From SIG565 sp045656145 (GTDB lineage Bacteria; Bacillota; Clostridia; Oscillospirales; Acutalibacteraceae): a stretch of DNA of 64,000 bases. A program made the position numbers and the translations under genes. How positions within the stretch are numbered: position 1 is the first letter of the stretch; each line of letters starts with the position of its first letter. Shown in pieces: positions 16,710 to 26,114 of this stretch. The stretch lies in assembly GCA_045656145.1 (NCBI GenBank), contig JAZOQP010000013.1, positions 1-64,000 of the forward strand, read 5' to 3'. The notes below the pieces were generated by a model. That model did no database searches, was not told the origin of the DNA, and worked only from the letters and a program-made list of their open reading frames with translations.

Positions 16710-17715
16710 TCTTAACACCGCCTAATAAAATATAGTTTTCTAAAATATCGCAAACCGAATTAATATCAGCAATATCCAAAATCTCGCAGTCGGTATGCAT
16801 ATTTCGAAGCGGGATGGAGATAAGACCGGTGCTGACGCCATCCTTATTAAGAGAAATAACATCGGCATTAGTAGAGGTTCTTCCGCCCATAACTTCGGTT
16901 TGATATTTAATCTTGTTATTATTCGCAATCGCTAAAAGCTTATTGCTTATGCTTTTAGAAAGAACGGGGGAAATGCCAATCATTCCACCTAAAGATACTT
17001 TACCGCATTCGAATTCCGAAATATCGGGGCCATTTCCAAAAGAAACATCAATAACTATAGATTCGTCTATATCGGTAGAATAAGCGGCGGTTTTTGCGCC
17101 ACGAAGTCCCAATTCCTCGCCATCACTCAATAAAAACTTAACGGTAACGGGGAGTTTTTTGGTCGATAATCTTTTAGCAAGCTCTAAGAGAGCGCAAACA
17201 CCAGCGCGGTTATCAAATGCTTTACCAACGCAAATAGTATCCTTTAAGGTATCGGCGTTTGCTTTAAAGGTTACAAAATCGCCAACCTTAATTTTCTCCT
17301 TAGCCTTAGCACCTAAGAGAGTATCAATTTTAATATCGGTTATATCATCCGGCACGGTATCATCCTTAGCTAAATGCGCAGGGGTGCTAACAAACACTCC
17401 CGTTAATTTTTCTTCCGAATGAATTGTTACAACCTTAGAGGGCAGATGCCTTAGGTCAATTCCACCGCATTTTTGAACGGTTAGGAAGCCGTCATCTGAA
17501 ATGTGGGTTACAATGAATCCAACCTCATCAATATGGGCATCGATTAATATAGTATAATTGCTTTCTCCCTTGATTTCGCCTAAAACGCCAAGTCCTGCAA
17601 GGCGCTTAGTATCAGCATATTCGCTTAATGTATTAAAGGCAAAATCCGAGGCATCGGTTATGCTTCCAATACCTGCGAGATTACTTAAACTAAATAAAGT
17701 TGATTTAATATCCAT
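16702..17715 (-). CDS. M42 family metallopeptidase (aminopeptidase), copy 1
   Basis: A 337-residue M42 paralogue. Motifs are IDAHIDEVG, KAFDNRAG, LSDGEELGLRGAK and NMHTDCE. Notably SDGEELG replaces the usual TTSEEIG/TVQEEVG of the catalytic glutamate region but retains the Glu pair. It should cleave N-terminal residues from peptides. The start overlaps the murD stop as TAATG, and the 3' end overlaps the next M42 gene. Copies 1 and 2 are clearly diverged, so this is an old duplication. Confidence 0.9.
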   Translation of the reverse strand: MDIKSTLFSLSNLAGIGSITDASDFAFNTLSEYADTKRLAGLGVLGEIKGESNYTILIDAHIDEVGFIVTHISDDGFLTVQKCGGIDLRHLPSKVVTIHSEEKLTGVFVSTPAHLAKDDTVPDDITDIKIDTLLGAKAKEKIKVGDFVTFKANADTLKDTICVGKAFDNRAGVCALLELAKRLSTKKLPVTVKFLLSDGEELGLRGAKTAAYSTDIDESIVIDVSFGNGPDISEFECGKVSLGGMIGISPVLSKSISNKLLAIANNNKIKYQTEVMGGRTSTNADVISLNKDGVSTGLISIPLRNMHTDCEILDIADINSVCDILENYILLGGVKND

Positions 17716-19094
17716 TATAAACTGTTAACCAATTCCTTAAAGTATTTGCCTCTTGCCGCAAAGTTGGGGAAGGCATCAAATGAAGCGCAAGCGGGGCTTA
17801 GAGTTACAATATCTCCCGAAACAGCATTTTCGCTTGCGATTTTAACCGCATTTTCTAAATTTTCCGCGTGAATAATTGAGGGAGAACCCTTATATTCAGG
17901 GTTATTCACTATAGATTCTTCAATTTTTTTAGCTGTAGGCCCTGTTAAAATTAAGGTTTTAACCTTATCAATAACGTAGGGAGCCATAGGCTCAAAGGGG
18001 ATTTTCTTATCGTATCCGCCCGCTAAAAGAATAACCTTTTGAGGAAATGCTTTAAGTCCTGCGATGGTTCTTGTGGGGCTTGAAGCAATAGAATCGTTAT
18101 AATATTTAACTCCGCAAACCTCTTTAACAAACTCAATGCGGTGTTCAACTCCCATAAATTCTTTTGCAACCTGTCTTATGCAGTCTGCACCAACGTAACC
18201 CCAAACTGCCGAAATTGCAGCAAGGTAGTTTTCAACATTGTGGTCGCCCAGAACGGCTATATCATTTCGGTGCATAATAGGGGCCTTTATTCCGCGGTAG
18301 GAAATGCAGATATAACCATTTTCATCAAGCCAGGTTCCGTTTTTAACGGGACGCTCCATACTGAAGCCTAAAAATTGACCTCTAACATGGGGTTTAAAAC
18401 CAATTGTAATTTCATTATCATAGTTAAGCACGGTTCTTGAAAATGCGCTTTGATGAAGAACAATATTTTGCTTAGCGGCAACATATTCATCCATATCCTT
18501 GTGAACATCAAGATGGTTAGGGGCTACGTTTGTAACAACTGCTACATCAGGGCTCTTGCGCATAGAGATAAGCTGGAAAGATGATAGTTCAACAACCACC
18601 ATATCATCAGGCTTTATATTTTCAATTTCGGGGAGCAAGGGGTTTCCTATATTACCGCCAATATGAACGGTATAGCCCTCTTTTTTTAGCATTTCGGAAA
18701 TGAGTGTGGTTGTTGTGGTTTTACCATCAGACCCTGTTACAGCAAAAATTTTAGCGGGGCATAAATCGAAGAATACCTCCATTTCGCTTGTAACAGCAAT
18801 CCCTCTTCGGCGTGCCTCTTTAAGTTCGGGTAAATTGAAACTCATACCGGGAGTTCTGAAAATAACATCAACCTCGAGGTTATCAAGGTAACCCTCGCCA
18901 AGACGAAGCAAAGCGCCTGCATTTTCAAGTTCTGTGCAAAGAGAACCTATCTGCTCTTTGGTTCTGCGGTCGCAAACATAAACGCAAGCGCCTTTGTTTA
19001 AAAACATATGAATAAGAGGGGTGTTACTTACGCCCACTCCGCACATAGCAATTTTTTTATTTGATATTTCATCCCAAAATTGTTTGCAATCCAA
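17715..19094 (-). CDS. murD: UDP-N-acetylmuramoyl-L-alanine--D-glutamate ligase
   Basis: A 459-residue Mur ligase that adds D-glutamate to UDP-MurNAc-L-Ala in peptidoglycan precursor synthesis. The ATP loop VTGSDGKTTTT starts near residue 119, followed by the central-domain block VVELSSFQL and VTNVAPNHLDVH, and the C-terminal LLAGGYDKKIPF. It starts with TTG eight bases after a perfect AGGAGG. It is not in a dcw cluster; instead it leads an operon with two aminopeptidases, a GNAT protein and a PLP enzyme, which may link precursor synthesis with peptide recycling. Confidence 0.95.
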   Translation of the reverse strand: MDCKQFWDEISNKKIAMCGVGVSNTPLIHMFLNKGACVYVCDRRTKEQIGSLCTELENAGALLRLGEGYLDNLEVDVIFRTPGMSFNLPELKEARRRGIAVTSEMEVFFDLCPAKIFAVTGSDGKTTTTTLISEMLKKEGYTVHIGGNIGNPLLPEIENIKPDDMVVVELSSFQLISMRKSPDVAVVTNVAPNHLDVHKDMDEYVAAKQNIVLHQSAFSRTVLNYDNEITIGFKPHVRGQFLGFSMERPVKNGTWLDENGYICISYRGIKAPIMHRNDIAVLGDHNVENYLAAISAVWGYVGADCIRQVAKEFMGVEHRIEFVKEVCGVKYYNDSIASSPTRTIAGLKAFPQKVILLAGGYDKKIPFEPMAPYVIDKVKTLILTGPTAKKIEESIVNNPEYKGSPSIIHAENLENAVKIASENAVSGDIVTLSPACASFDAFPNFAARGKYFKELVNSL

Positions 19095-19130
19095 GGTTAA
19101 AACCTCCTAAAAAGTTCGCATATTTATTAT

Positions 19131-19159
19131 ATTATACTTAGTATTTAAATAAATATCAA
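19131..19159 (-). promoter_or_regulatory. Promoter of the murD operon
   Basis: On the minus strand TTGATA (19154-19159) and TATAAT (19131-19136) are separated by 17 bases. Confidence 0.78.
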
Positions 19160-19188
19160 CCTAAAACGCCAAAATAATCAAATCTTTA

Positions 19189-19217
19189 TTGATTTTTTTG
19201 ACTTGTTAGTATATAAT
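19189..19217 (+). promoter_or_regulatory. Promoter for the NSS transporter gene
   Basis: TTGATT (19189-19194), 17 bases, TATAAT (19212-19217), 32 bases before the ATG. It is divergent from the murD promoter. Confidence 0.75.
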
Positions 19218-19249
19218 AACATTTAAATCAGTCTCAAAAAGGAGTTATT

Positions 19250-20605
19250 ATGGAAAAGGAAAGAAGTAGTTTTACAGGTAAACTTGGCTTTGTTCTTGCT
19301 GCGGCAGGTTCGGCAGTTGGCCTTGGAAATATTTGGAGATTCCCTTATTTAGCGGCTCAGTATGGCGGAGGAATCTTCTTGCTTGTTTATATAGCTTTGG
19401 CGCTAACTTTTGGTTTTGCGCTTATGGTGGCAGAAATTTCAATCGGCAGAAAAACAGGCCTTAGCGCAATTGGTGCATATAAGGCTTTAGATAAGCGTTT
19501 TTCGTTTATCGGTTATCTCGGCGCATTGGTGCCTATAATTATTTTGCCTTATTATTCGGTTATCGGCGGTTGGGTTATAAAATATTTAACAGTCTTTGTC
19601 TCAGGAAATGGTTCTAATGCAGTGCAAGATGGCTATTTTAATGGCTTTATAGGTTCTGTTAGCGAGCCCATTATTTATTTTGCGATTTTTGTGGGTCTTA
19701 CTTTCTTGGTAGTTCTTTTAGGCGTTGATAAGGGTATTGAAACAGTTAGTAAATTTATGATGCCCGTGCTCGTTGTTTTAACGGTGGTAATTTCTATCTA
19801 TACAATGTTTATCCCTGGTGCATCAGAGGGTGTTAAATACTATATTGTGCCTAATTTTGCTAATTTTTCAATTAAAACCGTTATAGCTGCAATGGGTCAG
19901 CTTTTCTATTCAATGTCGCTCGCTATGGGTATCATGATAACCTATGGTTCTTATATGAAAAAGGATGTAAATCTTGAAAATTCGGTTCATCAGATTGAAA
20001 TTTTCGATACAGGTATTGCCTTCTTCGCAGGCCTTATGATTATTCCCGCCGTTTTTGCTTTTTCAGGCGGAGATGTAAAGGCATTAAATGCAGGTCCGGG
20101 TCTTATGTTTGTAACCTTACCTAAGGTGTTTGCTAGTATGCCCGGTGGTCAGATTATAGGCGCATTATTCTTCCTTTTGGTTCTTTTTGCGGCCTTAACA
20201 TCTTCAATTTCACTTGCCGAAACCGTAATTTCTATTTTCTGCGATAAGTTTGGTTGGAATAGAAAATTCACCTGCATAGTAGTGCTTATAGGTTGTGTAA
20301 TTCTTGGTCTTCCTTCATCTCTCGGTAATGGCGTGTGGGCAAATATTAAGATTTTAGGAATGGATTTCCTAACATTCTTTGATTTCATAAGCAATAACAT
20401 TATTATGCCTATCGTGGCACTTCTTACAGCAATATTTGTAGGTTATGTTCTTAAAACCAAGGTTATTGCTGAAGAGGTTGAAATTTCAGGCAAATTTAAA
20501 GAAAGAAAGCTCTTTGATATTGTTATTAAATATGTAGCACCTGTGTGCTTGATAATTATTTTAGTAACTTCGGTTATGAGTGCTTTCGGATTAATGAAAA
20601 TATAA
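19250..20605 (+). CDS. Sodium-dependent transporter, NSS/SNF family
   Basis: A 451-residue membrane protein with about 11-12 hydrophobic segments. The first helix contains the family signature GSAVGLGNIWRFPYLAAQYGG, which builds the Na+ and substrate sites in LeuT-fold symporters. Bacterial members take up amino acids or amines (LeuT, TnaT). The block FYSMSLAMGIMITYGSYM (helix 6 region) is also conserved. The substrate is not evident. It is a single-gene unit with a GGAG ribosome binding site and a terminator. Confidence 0.93.
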   Translation: MEKERSSFTGKLGFVLAAAGSAVGLGNIWRFPYLAAQYGGGIFLLVYIALALTFGFALMVAEISIGRKTGLSAIGAYKALDKRFSFIGYLGALVPIIILPYYSVIGGWVIKYLTVFVSGNGSNAVQDGYFNGFIGSVSEPIIYFAIFVGLTFLVVLLGVDKGIETVSKFMMPVLVVLTVVISIYTMFIPGASEGVKYYIVPNFANFSIKTVIAAMGQLFYSMSLAMGIMITYGSYMKKDVNLENSVHQIEIFDTGIAFFAGLMIIPAVFAFSGGDVKALNAGPGLMFVTLPKVFASMPGGQIIGALFFLLVLFAALTSSISLAETVISIFCDKFGWNRKFTCIVVLIGCVILGLPSSLGNGVWANIKILGMDFLTFFDFISNNIIMPIVALLTAIFVGYVLKTKVIAEEVEISGKFKERKLFDIVIKYVAPVCLIIILVTSVMSAFGLMKI

Positions 20606-20609
20606 AACT

Positions 20610-20637
20610 AAAACAGCCGATTAATTCGGCTGTTTTT
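20610..20637 (+). terminator. Terminator after the NSS transporter
   Basis: AAAACAGCCGA and TCGGCTGTTTT pair around TTAAT and are followed by T residues. The next gene's ribosome binding site (AGGAGA) lies just after it, outside the stem. Confidence 0.88.
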
Positions 20638-20650
20638 AATAGGAGAAAGA

Positions 20651-21364
20651 ATGCTTAATTTTTATTCAAAGGAATTGCCTACTAAGAGTGATGTAAAATC
20701 CTTTATAAAAACCGCTGCTGAAATGGTAGAAATAATGGCAACCGAAAATGCCGAAAAATTCGGTTACGGCAGGGATGTTATCTTATCCCACGGCGGCTTT
20801 TGGGTGATTTTAAAAATTCGTTTTGCTATAGAAAACTATCCCGAAAATGAAGGCGAAATCATCGCTGAAACGTGGCCCTTGCCACCGGGCAGATTAAAGG
20901 TTGAAAGGCAATATAGGTTAAAGGATTTAAGCGGTAATATCCTTATTAATGCAGCTAGCGAATGGTGTGTATTGGGCCTTGAAAATCGCCGACCAATAAG
21001 AATGGAAACCGATGTTTTCTCAGGTGGACACGAATATTTATGCGAAAAATCAGGCGCGGGCGAATTTTCAAGAATTAATGAACCTGTTATTGAAACTGAT
21101 TTTTGCTATGAAAGAAAAATTGAAATTGGCGATATTGATTTGAATAATCATACGAATAATAAGAAATATACCGATATGGTGCTCCAATGCTTTTCGGATG
21201 AATGTTTAAAGGAAAAACCAATAAAATTTTATGAATTGCATTTTTTAAAAGAAACATATCTTGGCGATAAAATTAAAATTTATAAAACCGAAACCGAAAA
21301 GGGAATTGTGGTTTCGGGATTATGCGAAAACACACCTGTTTTTAAGGCTGTTATTGAGTTTTAG
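20651..21364 (+). CDS. Acyl-ACP thioesterase
   Basis: A 237-residue protein with a double hot-dog fold like plant FatA/FatB and clostridial acyl-[acyl-carrier-protein] thioesterases. Block AETWPLPPGRLKVERQY and catalytic-region motif DLNNHTNNKKYTDM (Asn/His) are visible. It would release free fatty acids from ACP during fatty acid synthesis or lipid turnover. It lies nine bases before mntP and probably shares a transcript with it. A terminator separates it from the transporter upstream; no separate promoter was identified. Confidence 0.88.
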   Translation: MLNFYSKELPTKSDVKSFIKTAAEMVEIMATENAEKFGYGRDVILSHGGFWVILKIRFAIENYPENEGEIIAETWPLPPGRLKVERQYRLKDLSGNILINAASEWCVLGLENRRPIRMETDVFSGGHEYLCEKSGAGEFSRINEPVIETDFCYERKIEIGDIDLNNHTNNKKYTDMVLQCFSDECLKEKPIKFYELHFLKETYLGDKIKIYKTETEKGIVVSGLCENTPVFKAVIEF

Positions 21365-21373
21365 GAGGAAAAC

Positions 21374-21940
21374 ATGAGCATATTTGAATTGTTTTTATTA
21401 GCGGTTGGTCTTTCAATGGATGCCTTTACAGTATCAATTTGTAAAGGTCTTGCGGTGAGAAAATTAAAACCGGGCCATATGCTTTTATGCGGCACATGGT
21501 TTGGCGTTTTTCAGGGTCTTATGCCGCTTATAGGTTATTTCCTTTTTGTAGCAATTAAGGATTACATAGAGGGAGTTGACCATTGGATAGCCTTTGTTTT
21601 GCTCCTTTTCTTAGGTGCAAAGATGATTAAAGAATCATTTTCAGGCTGTGAAGAGTGTGTTGAGGCTTCATTTGGAGTTAAAACTATGTTTGTTATGGCC
21701 ATCGCAACAAGCATAGATGCCTTGGCTGCAGGAATTACCTTGGTGCTTCCCGGGGTTAATATTTTCTTAGCCGTGCTATTTATCGGGGTTATTACCTTTA
21801 TATTCTCAAGTATCGGTGTTAAAATCGGTAATGTTTTTGGCGCAAAATATAAGAATAAAGCCGAATTTGCGGGTGGCGCAATACTTATTCTTATCGGTCT
21901 TAAAATTTTGCTCGAGCATTTGGGAGTAATTAGCTTTTAA
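21374..21940 (+). CDS. mntP: Manganese efflux pump MntP
   Basis: A 188-residue membrane protein with six hydrophobic segments and the DUF204 two-fold repeat: AVGLSMDAFTVSICKGL near the N-terminus and AIATSIDALAAGI near residue 115. The aspartates in these motifs are needed for Mn2+ export in characterised MntP. It is preceded by TAGGAGG and follows the thioesterase gene closely. No yybP-ykoY manganese riboswitch is present, as there is no room for one. Confidence 0.93.
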   Translation: MSIFELFLLAVGLSMDAFTVSICKGLAVRKLKPGHMLLCGTWFGVFQGLMPLIGYFLFVAIKDYIEGVDHWIAFVLLLFLGAKMIKESFSGCEECVEASFGVKTMFVMAIATSIDALAAGITLVLPGVNIFLAVLFIGVITFIFSSIGVKIGNVFGAKYKNKAEFAGGAILILIGLKILLEHLGVISF

Positions 21941-21943
21941 TAC

Positions 21944-21972
21944 TTGATAAATTAAAGGCTTTATGATATACT
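21944..21972 (+). promoter_or_regulatory. Promoter for serS
   Basis: TTGATA (21944-21949), 17 bases, TATACT (21967-21972). Only about 24 bases of leader precede the ATG, so there is no T-box. Confidence 0.8.
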
Positions 21973-22002
21973 TTTTTTGTTAAACCATAGGGGGAATATA
22001 AA

Positions 22003-23298
22003 ATGTTAGATATTAAATTTGTAAGAGAAAATCCTGAAATAGTTAAGGAAAATATTAAGAAAAAGTTTAAGGATGCAAAGTTGCCGCTTGTAGATGAGGC
22101 AATTGAGCTTGATGTTAAAAAGCGTTCTGCTAACGCTGAGGCTAATGAGCTTCGCGCCAATAGAAATAAACTCAGCAAGCAAATCGGAATTTTAATGGGT
22201 CAGGGCAAAAAGGAAGAAGGTATGGCTCTTCGCGAAGAGGTAAATCGTCAAGCCGACCGCTTAAAAGAACTTGAAGAACTCGAAACTGCTTATGAAAAGC
22301 AGTTAAACGAGGTTATGATGAAAATCCCTAACATTGTGGATAGTTCTGTACCTGTAGGTAAGGATGATAGCGAAAATGTTGAGGTTGAGTGCTTTGGAGA
22401 AAAGACTGTGCCTGATTTTGAAATCCCTTATCATACCGATATTATGGCTGCTTTTGCAGGAATCGATAAGGAGTCGGCAGGCAGAGTTGCGGGCGAAGGA
22501 TTTTATTACCTTATGGGAGATATTGCAAGACTTCATTCGGCTGTTCTCTCTTATGCCAGAGACTTTATGATAGATAAAGGCTTTACCTATTGCATTCCGC
22601 CTTTCATGATTCGTTCAAACGTTGTAACAGGCGTTATGAGTTTTGAAGAAATGGATGCTATGATGTATAAAATTGAGGGCGAAGACCTCTATTTAATCGG
22701 TACCAGTGAGCATTCAATGATAGGTAAGTTTATCGATACTATCACTCCCGAAACTTCTTTACCGTTAACACTTACAAGTTATTCTCCTTGCTTCCGTAAG
22801 GAAAAGGGCGCTCATGGTATTGAAGAGCGCGGAATTTACAGAATTCATCAGTTCGAAAAGCAGGAAATGATTGTTATTTGTAAACCCGAAGAGAGTATGG
22901 ATTGGTTCCATAAAATGTGGAGCTACTCGGTAGAACTCTTCAGAAGCATGGATATCCCGGTAAGAACTCTTGAATGCTGCACAGGCGACCTTGCCGATTT
23001 AAAGGTTAAATCTTATGATGTTGAGGCTTGGAGTCCAAAACAGCAGAAGTATTTTGAGGTTTGCTCTTGCTCGAATTTAGGGGATGCGCAGTCTCGCAGA
23101 CTTGGTATCAGAGTTAAAGGTGAGGATGGCAATAAATACCTTGCTCACACACTTAATAATACCGTTGTAGCACCTCCGAGAATGTTAATTGCCTTCTTGG
23201 AAAATAACCTATCTTTCGATGGTGAGAAGTATACCCTCCATATTCCCGAAGCACTTCGTCCATATATGGGTGGTAAAACCGAAATTGTTTCAAAATAA
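22003..23298 (+). CDS. serS: Seryl-tRNA synthetase
   Basis: A 431-residue class II aminoacyl-tRNA synthetase. The N-terminal coiled-coil arm (about 30-105) that clasps tRNA-Ser is rich in Lys/Glu/Leu. The catalytic core has TSEHSMIG (serine site), motif 2 PCFRKEKGAHGIEERGIYR with HQFEKQEM, and motif 3 LNNTVVAPPRMLIAFLENN. It attaches serine to tRNA-Ser. Full length, with its own promoter and terminator. Confidence 0.97.
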   Translation: MLDIKFVRENPEIVKENIKKKFKDAKLPLVDEAIELDVKKRSANAEANELRANRNKLSKQIGILMGQGKKEEGMALREEVNRQADRLKELEELETAYEKQLNEVMMKIPNIVDSSVPVGKDDSENVEVECFGEKTVPDFEIPYHTDIMAAFAGIDKESAGRVAGEGFYYLMGDIARLHSAVLSYARDFMIDKGFTYCIPPFMIRSNVVTGVMSFEEMDAMMYKIEGEDLYLIGTSEHSMIGKFIDTITPETSLPLTLTSYSPCFRKEKGAHGIEERGIYRIHQFEKQEMIVICKPEESMDWFHKMWSYSVELFRSMDIPVRTLECCTGDLADLKVKSYDVEAWSPKQQKYFEVCSCSNLGDAQSRRLGIRVKGEDGNKYLAHTLNNTVVAPPRMLIAFLENNLSFDGEKYTLHIPEALRPYMGGKTEIVSK

Positions 23299-23307
23299 AT
23301 TCTTAAA

Positions 23308-23335
23308 AAAGTCCCGAGTTTTATCTCGGGACTTT
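23308..23335 (+). terminator. Terminator after serS
   Basis: AAAGTCCCGAG and CTCGGGACTTT pair around TTTTAT. The T tract is interrupted (TTTCTGCTTTT). Confidence 0.85.
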
Positions 23336-23344
23336 CTGCTTTTA

Positions 23345-23373
23345 TTGACAAAATGCGACAAAAAAGGTATAAT
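23345..23373 (+). promoter_or_regulatory. Near-perfect promoter for typA
   Basis: TTGACA (23345-23350), 17 bases, TATAAT (23368-23373), both consensus hexamers. Confidence 0.92.
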
Positions 23374-23409
23374 ATATAAGTTAAAACTAATTTAAAGGTC
23401 GTTGTATTT

Positions 23410-25239
23410 ATGGCACAAATCATTAGAGAAAATTTAAGAAACATTGCAATTATTGCCCACGTTGACCATGGTAAAACAACCCTTGTTGATCAGATGCTTA
23501 AGCAAAGCGGAACTTTTCGCTCAAATGAGCAGGTTAATGAGCGCGTTATGGACTCGGGAGACCTTGAGCGTGAGCGTGGAATAACAATTCTTTCAAAAAC
23601 CACTAGTGTTTATTATAAGGATATTAAAATTAATATCGTTGACACCCCGGGACATGCCGATTTCGGTGGCGAGGTTGAGCGTATTTTAATGATGGTTGAT
23701 GGCGTTATACTTTTAGTTGACGCTTTTGAAGGCTGTATGCCGCAAACAAGATTTGTGCTTAAAAAGGCTTTATCGCTTGGCAAAAAGGCGATTGTTGTTG
23801 TGAATAAGGTTGATAGACCTTTATCCCGTCCCCATGAGGTTGTTGATGAAGTTCTCGATTTGTTTATTGAACTCGGCGCCGACGAGGAGCAGATAGAATA
23901 CCCCGTTGTTTTTGCATCGGGCAGAGATGGAAGGGCTTCATTAAATCCTGATAATTTAAGCGATAATTTAGAGCCTCTTTTCGAGGTTATTGTTAATGAA
24001 ATAGAAGCGCCTACAGGCGATGATACAGCTCCGCTTCAAATTCTTTTTTCAAATATTGAATATGATGAATATTTAGGCAGAATCGGTGTTGGCAGAGTTG
24101 AAAGGGGCACCGTTAAGGCGGGCCAAACAGTTACTCTTTGCCGCAGGGACGGAAGCTTTTCAAATGTTAAAATAGCAAAGCTTTTTCAAATCAGCGGCCT
24201 TAAAAGAACCGAGTGTGAAGAGGCAAGGGTTGGCGATTTAATTCAGGTTGCAGGCATTGGCGAACTCAATATTGGCGAAACCGCCTGCGCTACCGATTGC
24301 ATTGAGCCGCTTCCGTTTGTGAAAATTGATGAGCCAACTCTTTCTATGAATTTTATGGTAAATAATTCTCCGTTTGCGGGTAAGGATGGCAAATTTGTAA
24401 CCTCCAGAAATCTTCGCGAGCGTTTGTTTAAAGAGGTTGAAACAAATGTAAGCCTTCGCGTTGAGGAAACCGATTCGGCAGATACCTTTAAGGTTTCGGG
24501 CAGAGGCGAGCTTCATTTATCAATTCTTATTGAAACAATGCGCCGCCAGGGTTATGAGTTTCAGGTTTCTCCGCCTGCCGTAATCTATAAAAGGGATGAA
24601 AACGGAACCCTTTTAGAACCTATAGAACTGCTTATGATAGAGGTGCCCGAAGAATATGTAGGCGCCGTTATGGAGCGTTTGGGCACCCGCAAGGCAGAGC
24701 TTAAAAATATGGGTGTTCGTGATGGCGGAATGTCGCATTTAGAGTTTTTAATTCCCGCTCGCGGACTTTTAGGTTATCGTTCTCAGTTCCTAACCGATAC
24801 CAACGGTAACGGAATTATGAACCATATCTTTTCAAGCTATGAGGAATTCAAGGGCGAAATCGAGTCTAGAACTACAGGCTCTATTGTTGTTCATGAGGAT
24901 GGCGAAGCCACAGGCTATGGCCTTTTCAATACCCAAAGCAGAGGTAGACTCTTTATTGGTCCCGGTACTCCGGTTTATGAGGGTATGATTGTTGGCGAAA
25001 ACCCGAAAAATGAGGATATTGTTTGTAATGTTTGCAAGAAAAAGCAGATGACAAACACTCGCGCCGCAGGAAGTGATGATGCGCTCAGATTAACTCCTCA
25101 TTCGGTGATGAGCCTTGAACAGTCGCTTGAATTTATAAAGAGTGATGAACTCGTTGAAATCACTCCGAAAAATATAAGGCTCAGAAAGCGCATTTTAGGC
25201 AAAGAAGCCAGAATGAAGTATGAAAGCAGAAACAAATAA
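23410..25239 (+). CDS. typA: Translational GTPase TypA/BipA
   Basis: A 609-residue ribosome-associated GTPase. G1 is AHVDHGKTT (16-24), G3 is DTPGHADFGGEV, and G4 is NKVDRP. After the EF-Tu-like domain 2 come the EF-G-like domains, then the TypA-specific C-terminal region with TNTRAAGSDDALRL. It helps 50S assembly and stress or cold adaptation. It starts with ATG behind a weak AAAGGTCG ribosome binding site and ends with a TAATG overlap to the exonuclease gene. Confidence 0.97.
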   Translation: MAQIIRENLRNIAIIAHVDHGKTTLVDQMLKQSGTFRSNEQVNERVMDSGDLERERGITILSKTTSVYYKDIKINIVDTPGHADFGGEVERILMMVDGVILLVDAFEGCMPQTRFVLKKALSLGKKAIVVVNKVDRPLSRPHEVVDEVLDLFIELGADEEQIEYPVVFASGRDGRASLNPDNLSDNLEPLFEVIVNEIEAPTGDDTAPLQILFSNIEYDEYLGRIGVGRVERGTVKAGQTVTLCRRDGSFSNVKIAKLFQISGLKRTECEEARVGDLIQVAGIGELNIGETACATDCIEPLPFVKIDEPTLSMNFMVNNSPFAGKDGKFVTSRNLRERLFKEVETNVSLRVEETDSADTFKVSGRGELHLSILIETMRRQGYEFQVSPPAVIYKRDENGTLLEPIELLMIEVPEEYVGAVMERLGTRKAELKNMGVRDGGMSHLEFLIPARGLLGYRSQFLTDTNGNGIMNHIFSSYEEFKGEIESRTTGSIVVHEDGEATGYGLFNTQSRGRLFIGPGTPVYEGMIVGENPKNEDIVCNVCKKKQMTNTRAAGSDDALRLTPHSVMSLEQSLEFIKSDELVEITPKNIRLRKRILGKEARMKYESRNK

Positions 25240-26114
25240 TGAATTATATTATTCTTGATTTAGAGTGGGATAATGTCTATTCCCATAAGAAGAACGGTTT
25301 TGTGAATCAGATAGTGCAAATTGGTGCGGTAAAACTAAATGAAAAATTTAAACTAATAGATCGCATCGAAATTCTTGTAAAATCTGCAATTTCTAAAAAG
25401 GTTACCAAACGCTTCACAACACTTACAGGCATTACAACCGAGGATATGCTTAGCGGGATTTCTTTAAAGGAAGCCACCGAAAAATATAATGAGTGGGTAG
25501 GGGAAAACGCCGTAACTATGACCTGGAGTAACAGCGATCTTTATGTTATAGTGGAAAATGCCAAACTCTTTGCCGATGGACTTATGCCAAAACTCGAATT
25601 TTATGTTGATTTGCAAAAGTATGTGCAGTCGAAAATTGATAGCGATGAGGCAAAGAGCAAAAACCAAATTTCTCTTTCTCTTGCCGCAGAATTGCTCGGC
25701 GTTTCAACCGAGTCTTTCGATTTGCATACCGCTGTTGATGATAGCACCGTTGCTGCAAAATTGCTTGAGAAAACATATATAAAAAAGGATTTTGAATCTT
25801 TTATTAAGGATGCGCAAAAGCCTGAGTTTTTCGAAAAACTAGCCTTTAAAAATTACTATCTAAGCAATATTAATGATAAAAACATTAACCCTGCCGATTT
25901 GGATTTTTATTGCGATAAATGCGGTGTTTTGGCCACGCGAAAAAAGAAATGGAGCTATAGAAATCATTGGTTTACGAGTGAATTCTATTGTCCGCATTGT
26001 GATGAAAAATTTATAGGCAGACTAATGTTTAAAAAGACCTATTCTTCGCTAAAGGTAAATCGCAGAATACTCAGAAAAACAAAGGTAGCCGAGAAAAATG
26101 AAGTATCTGTGTAA
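25239..26114 (+). CDS. DEDD 3'-5' exonuclease with C-terminal zinc ribbon
   Basis: A 291-residue protein. The N-terminal 185 residues form a DnaQ-like exonuclease: D7-L-E9 in ILDLEWD, TWSNSD as the second acidic motif, and LHTAVDDSTVAA as the final His/Asp motif (DEDDh type). The C-terminal region carries CDKCG and CPHCDEKF, which form a four-cysteine zinc ribbon near 222-262. It probably trims RNA or DNA 3' ends; the ribbon may bind nucleic acid or the ribosome. It is coupled to typA and overlaps the radical SAM gene by 17 bases. Confidence 0.85.
   Translation: MNYIILDLEWDNVYSHKKNGFVNQIVQIGAVKLNEKFKLIDRIEILVKSAISKKVTKRFTTLTGITTEDMLSGISLKEATEKYNEWVGENAVTMTWSNSDLYVIVENAKLFADGLMPKLEFYVDLQKYVQSKIDSDEAKSKNQISLSLAAELLGVSTESFDLHTAVDDSTVAAKLLEKTYIKKDFESFIKDAQKPEFFEKLAFKNYYLSNINDKNINPADLDFYCDKCGVLATRKKKWSYRNHWFTSEFYCPHCDEKFIGRLMFKKTYSSLKVNRRILRKTKVAEKNEVSV

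Noticed and set aside
21365..21373. Manganese riboswitch (yybP-ykoY) before mntP
   Set aside because: Only nine bases separate mntP from the gene upstream.
21941..22002. T-box leader before serS
   Set aside because: Only about 24 bases lie between the predicted transcription start and the ATG; no T-box sequence is present.
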